DNA of 64,000 nt. It comes from Brasenia schreberi (Eukaryota > Streptophyta > Magnoliopsida > Nymphaeales > Cabombaceae). The position numbers and the translations under genes are program-made. The notes under the pieces were generated by a model. That model was not told the DNA's origin. It did not search any database and saw only the letters and a program-made list of their open reading frames with translations. The stretch covers positions 6,330,001 to 6,394,000 of the forward strand of contig JAYKKT010000048.1 in the NCBI GenBank assembly GCA_036023115.1, written 5' to 3'. Positions 52,601 through 59,700 of the stretch are shown piece after piece (within the stretch, counting starts at the first letter, position 1; every line of letters starts with the position of its first letter).

Positions 52601-55600
52601 TCTGCAGTTGAGGAAGCATATTCCATACAAAGGAATATAGCTAAAAAATATGAGATCCTTGAAAAAATAAGGAAATGTCGCCAAGGAGACAGATCTATTA
52701 ACAAGTATTATAGAGAACTTTGTGGGTTTTAGAATGAATAAAGGTATATCGTGGAAAATAAGTATAGCCTATAAAAGAAAGAATAGCATATGGTAAAATT
52801 TGAAAGGTGTTTGATCTTCTCTTGAGGATATCCCTAAATATGAATAAATCAAGCTAAATATTCTCAACAAGGAAGAACTTCTTTCAGTGGGAATAGTAGA
52901 CTCTCTCTTATTGAGGGAGGAAGATTGAAGAAATTTAGAGAAATTAAAGCATATACAAACCGAAAAATCTGCATTTGCTAGTAGAGGGTAGATCAATTAG
53001 AGGAAGAAATTTAGTTAGAGGTAGAGGAAGAGGACGAGCTCAAAATTACGATGATAAGAACAAATTGAAGTGCACTTATTACGGGAAAAGGTGACACACC
53101 TGCGGACGTTGCTAGGAGATTATCGACAGGCCAGCAGACTACAAAGATTATGAAAATCATGTGGCAGCCACAAGTGAGAAGAAAACAGAACCTAGTTTTA
53201 TGGATGAAATGGTAAAACTAAAGAAGAAGCTCGCAAAAATTGAATTCAGATTGCGTGAACAGCTCTCAGGTTACTCACCGAAAAATGAAATAAACATTTT
53301 CACCTCGTACAGCATTAGTGGTAACTCCTTTCCTAAAAATTCTGCATGTTCCAATTTTTGGGTTATGGATTCTGGAGCCACAAATCACATGATAGGTGAT
53401 AAGTCAAACTTCATATGGTATGAGACTACTTCCATACCACAATATGTAAAGGTGGCGAATGACTCCCTAATTCCAATGGAAGGAAAGGGAGCAATTCAAA
53501 CAAAAAATTTCATACTTGAGTATGTGATTTATATTCCCAAGTTCCCAGTAAATTTGTTATTAGTGAGTTCCTTGATTAGAGACTTTGATTGTTCAGTGAC
53601 TTTTTCTCCATCTAGTTGTGTATTTCAAGATTTGAGGACGAGAAAAACCTTTAGACGTAGTGAACTAAGAAATGAACTATACATATTTTCTGGACATTAT
53701 ACACAAATATACGTACATGTGAAGGTCTTTTTTAGACATAGATGTGTTTCTCTACTATTAATGGCTAGTTCAGAGGTAAGTAGTCTCATAAAGCAGATGA
53801 CAAGTGGATCAGCCTAACACCTTATTTGTTCCTTAAGCTTTCCTCTTTAAGCAGGTACATGAATAGTTAAGCCATCATAGAGCGAAGCTCAACCAATGGC
53901 TATTGCTCTATAGTTCAATCAAACCCCTGTTCATAGAAGGTCCTAAGACATGAGAAGCTGGTTTACTTTTCTCCACTAGTGCAACCATACTTGTGTGATA
54001 AAGGGATAATTTTGGCTTTTAAGCAGAAGCAGAAGCTATAGGAAAAGGCTTTTGGCCTTGCTCTTAAGGTGGAAGTTAGCTACTTGTGTCTCAGACTTTC
54101 GAGTATTAGCACTTGGATGTTTGGTTCAAGTTGTGTCATGGACGGGGAGTGATATTTTGTGATCACACTGACAGTGCAAACTGGAGTGCCTCATGACAAA
54201 TATTGCTAGAACCTTACTCGTAGAACATAATCTTCGTAAATATTTTTGGCCAAAAGTTGTACTTACAATCGTGTATCTCATAAATAGACTTCCCTTTATG
54301 ATATTATTTGGAAAGTCACAAACCAAAAGACAACCCATTCCACATCACTCCACAGGTTTTTGAATGTCTTTGCTATGTTCATATTCATGATCAATTTCGT
54401 GATAAACTTGATCCAAGGGTTATCAAGTGTGTATTCATTGGTTATTCGTGTGAAAAAAAGGGATATGTTTGCTATGATCTAAAAACCCATAGAAAGTATA
54501 TATCGATGGATGTAACCTTCTTTGAAGCGACTCCATATTTCTAGAGTCAAACCGAATTGCCAAGCTTTAGCATGGAAGCACAGGTACTTCCGATGAATAC
54601 TACAAATGAAGGAATATATGAAGATCAAGATATCATAGAAGAAGACAAACAACAAGAAGAGAAGAAGCTGAAAGTCTACAATTCCTATAGATACCACGGA
54701 CCAAGGGGGAGGATCTCCCTTAGATCCAAGCGTTCGACCCTTAAGAGAACAAAGTGAAGAAGATTTGAAGATGCCCATCGCACTTCTAAAGGAAAAAAGG
54801 TTACATGGTAATTATCCGATTTCACAATTCATGTCATATAATCAACTATCATCAAGTTATTATAATTTTGTGTTAAGTGTTGAAACTTATCAAGTTCCTA
54901 AGGATTTTATTGAAGCTTTAAAGCATGAACACTTGGTTGAATCCATGAAATTGAAACTTCAGGCCCTTAAGAAATCATACTTCGAAAATTAGTGACCTAC
55001 CAGTAGGAAGGAAAGTAGTTGGCTGCAATTGGGTCTATACTATAAAGTTCAAGGTAGATGAGACTTTAGAGAGATACAAAGCAAGACTGGTAGCCCGTGG
55101 TTATAGTCGGTCATATGGCATGGGATTGACTATGAGGAGACATTTGCCCTTGTGGCAAAGCTCACGTCCATACGAGTGATCATTAGTGTTGTTGCCCAGA
55201 AAAATGTGATGATGTGGCAGTGAAGAATGTGTTTTTGCAGGGGGAGCTCAAAGAAGAAGTTTATATGGAATTGCCACATGTGTGCTCTAATCAGGAAAAC
55301 AAGGTACGCAGATTAAAAAAGACAATCTATGGGCTAAAATAGTCCCCTAAAGCATGGTTTTAAAAATTCAATAAGAGCATTATCACTTTGGGTTATAAGA
55401 AGAGTGTAAATAACCATACATTATTCATTAAGAAGGGAGTATAATTGACATTATTACTTGCCTATGTTGATGACATAATCATGACATATGATGATATTGA
55501 AGAAATTTAAAGACTAAAGCAAGAACTCCATCAGTTATTTGACATCAAGGACCTTGGAAAGCTATACTACTTCTTAGACATTGAAGTGGCATACTCAGTT

Positions 55601-56665
55601 ACTAATATTTTCTTAAATCAAAGAAAATATACATTGGATTTATTGCGAGAAGTTAAGATGGAAGATTGTAAACCAATCCATACTCCTATGGAGGTAAACC
55701 ATAAATTGCAAATTGAACATGGGGCTGATAATGTAGACGCAATTAGACATCAACAGCTGGTTGGAAAACTAATCTTTTTTACTATTACTCACCCTGATAT
55801 AGCATATGCAGTGAGTATAGTAAGTCAATTTATGGAGTCTCCTTCCATGCCGCATATGGATGCAGTTTTTCATACAGTTAGATACTTGAAAACTACTCGA
55901 AGACATGGAGTGATGTATAGAGCTAATGGCCACACGAAGATTGAAATTTTTACATATGCCAATTGGGCGGGTTCCTTCAAAGATAGAAAGTCTACCTCCG
56001 GATATGTATCTCGAGTTGGAGGCAATGTAGTATCATAGAACAGTAAAAAAACGTTGAATGTGGCCAAATCACCAACAAATGTTGAATATAGAGTGATCGC
56101 CTCAGGAATATGTGAAGGGAAGTGGTTGTGATCTTTACTAATGAAAATTGGTCTACTTATAGAAGATCTTATTCTAATATATTGTGACACTAAAGCATTA
56201 ATTCAGGTTGCATCAAATCATGTGTATCACGAGAGGACGAAATACATCGAAATTGATTGCCATTTTATATGGGACAACATGTGCACTAAGGAATTTCAGC
56301 TTGATTATATGAAGTCCGATGATCAGTATGCAGATATTTTAACCAAAGCTCTTAATAGAAACTTATTTATTAGACTATGTAGCAAGTTGGGAGTTACATT
56401 TATCATTCACCCAACTTGAGGGGGAGTGTTGAGAGGCTGAGGAGAATCAAGACAAGCTGTGAAAAGATGAATATTGTGATTGTTCCCAGGATCAATATTC
56501 AGATTTGGCTCATTAACCTTTTGTTTTTTTATGTTTCTTAAGTTTTCATTTTTAAAGGTAGCTTTAAATAAGTCATTAATGGCATAATTGTAAAATTGGG
56601 CATTGTAACGCTGGTCTTTAAAAGGAGAAAACTCTACCAGCAATTATCGACTTTTCTTGAAATAG

Positions 56666-56736
<71 letters not shown>

Positions 56737-59700
56737 ATCGGCGGCACCAAGGTCAGCCAATCTCTCTCAGCCATCTTCTACTCATTCTCTACTGTATTTC
56801 CTCTGCTATATTGTTGTTTTTTGTAGAAAGATCAAGCTCTATAGCATCAAAGGATCCATCTAGCCAACCCCACTTAGTATGGGAAAAGGCTTCGTTGTTG
56901 TCATTGTTGTTGCTGACATTGTTTTGATTCGCTTTCAAAACAGAAACATGTATTTGCAGCTGACTGGTCAATTGCAATGCTATGATATTATTGCAATAAC
57001 ATTGTTTCACATTTAAAGCAGAAAACTTCATTTGCAGCTGATCAGATGTCCTGTCACCTGGAGCAAATATATATATATATATAGGTGTGTCCCCTCACCT
57101 ACACTTTTCTCAAATTGTCATGTTATGCACCCACACTCATGTGATATAACAAGTGCTAGTATTTAGGTCTGCTTAGGATTAGAAGCAACGCATGGCTAAT
57201 AGGTAGGTGATGCCGCATGAGCAATTGTTTGAATCTGAACACAGTCATAGCTCTTGTTATATAGCTTGACTCATTCCTTTGTTTTATAATATTTGAATTT
57301 GAGTTTGAAGTTATTTATAAGATGTTTTGTTTGGAAATACGCAACGGATTATGAATTATAAGAGTTACTAGCACTTATGTCTGATGCAATGGTCGCCCTA
57401 CCCATGAATGAGAAATATCATAAAGTATGATGAAAAAATTGTACCTTGTGATTTGATGATAAAGTTATATTTGAAGTCTTGTGATGTATTTGAAAAATGA
57501 TTTACTTAAGAAGTATTTTTAGACTTTGAGTTGACATTTTTGTGGGTATTTCACTGTGAATTGTATTTGTGGATATTGAGATAACATCTCTTTTTAGTAT
57601 TTTGTCACCACCAATAACATCTCTTTTTAGTATTTTGTCACCACCCTTTCAATCGTGCCACATGATGTAAATGATCGCTAATATCTACACGGGTACGTGA
57701 TATGGGGTACAACTAAGGTTATTGTAATTGAAAAGGAATTTCATTTTGAAAGCTTGTACATTTTAAAGTTGGTGTTTGACTTCTTATATTGGTTAGTGGC
57801 CTTAACTTTGGATGTACATTTTGAGTTTGCAAAGAAAGATTTGTGAATACCTATAATGGACACATGAACAGCTTGGACTTGTTGGTTTTGTTGAGTTAGG
57901 TTGGATCCTAACATTGTCGCTGTACATGGTGTAAATGGGCCCCTCATAGAAAGAAACATGTTAACGTACGACAAGGATAACTGTAACCATGAAAGGAAAG
58001 ATATTCACCATCATGTGTTTTATATATTATTTATTTTGAAGATATTTATAACAATGGTGACTGAATATTATTACTAAGTGCCCTGATTTCAGATTCAGTT
58101 GCTCATGATTCCAGTGAGTTGAAAGTTTATATACCATATGAAATATATAAAGTTTGGGTAAAGAGTATGTGGAAATGTCTTGAATAATGGATATAAGAAT
58201 AGTGCCCAGAGTAGGAAAGTAGAGCTTGTTAAGCAGTTTAAGTTGACCTACTAGCATGTTGCATATATTTATGATTGCATAGAACTTTAAAAGCATTGAT
58301 CCCAGTTTCAAGTCAAAATTGTGCAAGGCTTAACCAAACTGAACTTTATGGATGAAATTTTATTAAGAAGGGTAGATTGTAATACCCTTGCTCTGGGTTT
58401 AAGCTCAGATCTAAAGCCAAAGCCTGAACCAAATACACATTAAATAAAAAAGAACCCTAAAGTCAGGTTTTAGATAAGGAAACTCTCAGGACATCTCCAT
58501 AGCGATTGGGAGCTCTGTCACGCCTCTTCAAGCGATTAGAGAGAACTCCATAATATAATGAGGTGAATGGAAATGTGTACCCAAGGGTCGTTGGCGAGAG
58601 ACTTGGTTTATGAGCACAGTATGCATCATAATTATCATAACTAAAATATAATGAGGTGTATGTGGTTGTGTGTATGTCGATGTCTGTGCATGTGGGGCTT
58701 GATTACTGAGTTTTACTAGCTCCATAATAGTGCTGCGTTGATATTTTAAATTTGCATGCTCATAATGTGTCACCCTGTTCTGAGAGTATATCTTTTTACT
58801 AGGCATGTGTTAGGTTGCTCACCCCTTTATAATTATTATTTTATATTATAGGTCGACTTGCAGGTTTTCACATGGGCGGAATGATGTTTAAGAGGATAGA
58901 TATAGCATCGAGATTAGAGGACTTAGAAGCAGTAGTTTGTAAATTATGAAACTTGTACATTTGGTTTGTAATATTATAGTACTTAGTCACTTAGGTGTAA
59001 ATAAGTTTTGATCTTAATATGATTGGATGTTTTGAGGAAAAACATTGTCCATTTCTAGCATCTCATGCCTCAGGATCATTACTTATTGGCAATAATTTTG
59101 ATTGGATGTTTTGAGGAAAACGGTTGCAACAGAAAATTTATCCATCTAATTACTTGTTAGCAAGGTCAAGCAGTATGTATCCATGTCACACTTGCATGGA
59201 TACAGCATGAACACTGATCTAAAGCAAGTGGAGTTCCTAGTATCTCATAAGAAAGGTAATAAACTCATCTATGATATGCTTTCATAATAAGGAATTATAA
59301 ATTTCAAAGAAGAAATTTTCTAAATCTGTAGGCCAACGGAAATGATAACATGTCTTTCTACCTCCATAATAAAAGAACCAGACATACCTTTGGATAGTAA
59401 GCTGGACCAAGGGGAAGCTTTGATAATATCCAGTCCTTCACATCATCCACTCCATGACCGTATTTTGCACTCACGGGTATGACATCATCGACATCAGTAA
59501 ATTTCTCATACCACTAGAAGAGAAAACATAAGCAGCATTAGTTTATTCAACAAAGAAAAGATCAAAATGAAACAGAAGTATCTGAAACGTAAACTATATT
59601 ATACTACATTTGTCTTCATACAGAAAATGATAAGATGAATATAACGCGTGATGCACCTCAAGCCTCTTCGCAATTTCACCAGGTTTGATCAAATCCTTCT

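Larger units (their letters stand above)
51795..56827 (+). mobile_element. Copia-3: Ty1/copia element with LTRs and TSD
   Basis: 5,033 bp with 5' LTR 51795-52140 and 3' LTR 56427-56827, both starting TGTTGAGAG, and a 5-bp duplication AAGAT (51790-51794, 56828-56832). Primer site TGGTATCAGAGC at 52141-52152; polypurine tract TTGAGGGGGAG at 56416-56426. Plus orientation, antisense to the ERA gene, inside intron 5. The integrase catalytic core is missing, and the 3' LTR has gained a long GA microsatellite. Confidence 0.95.
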
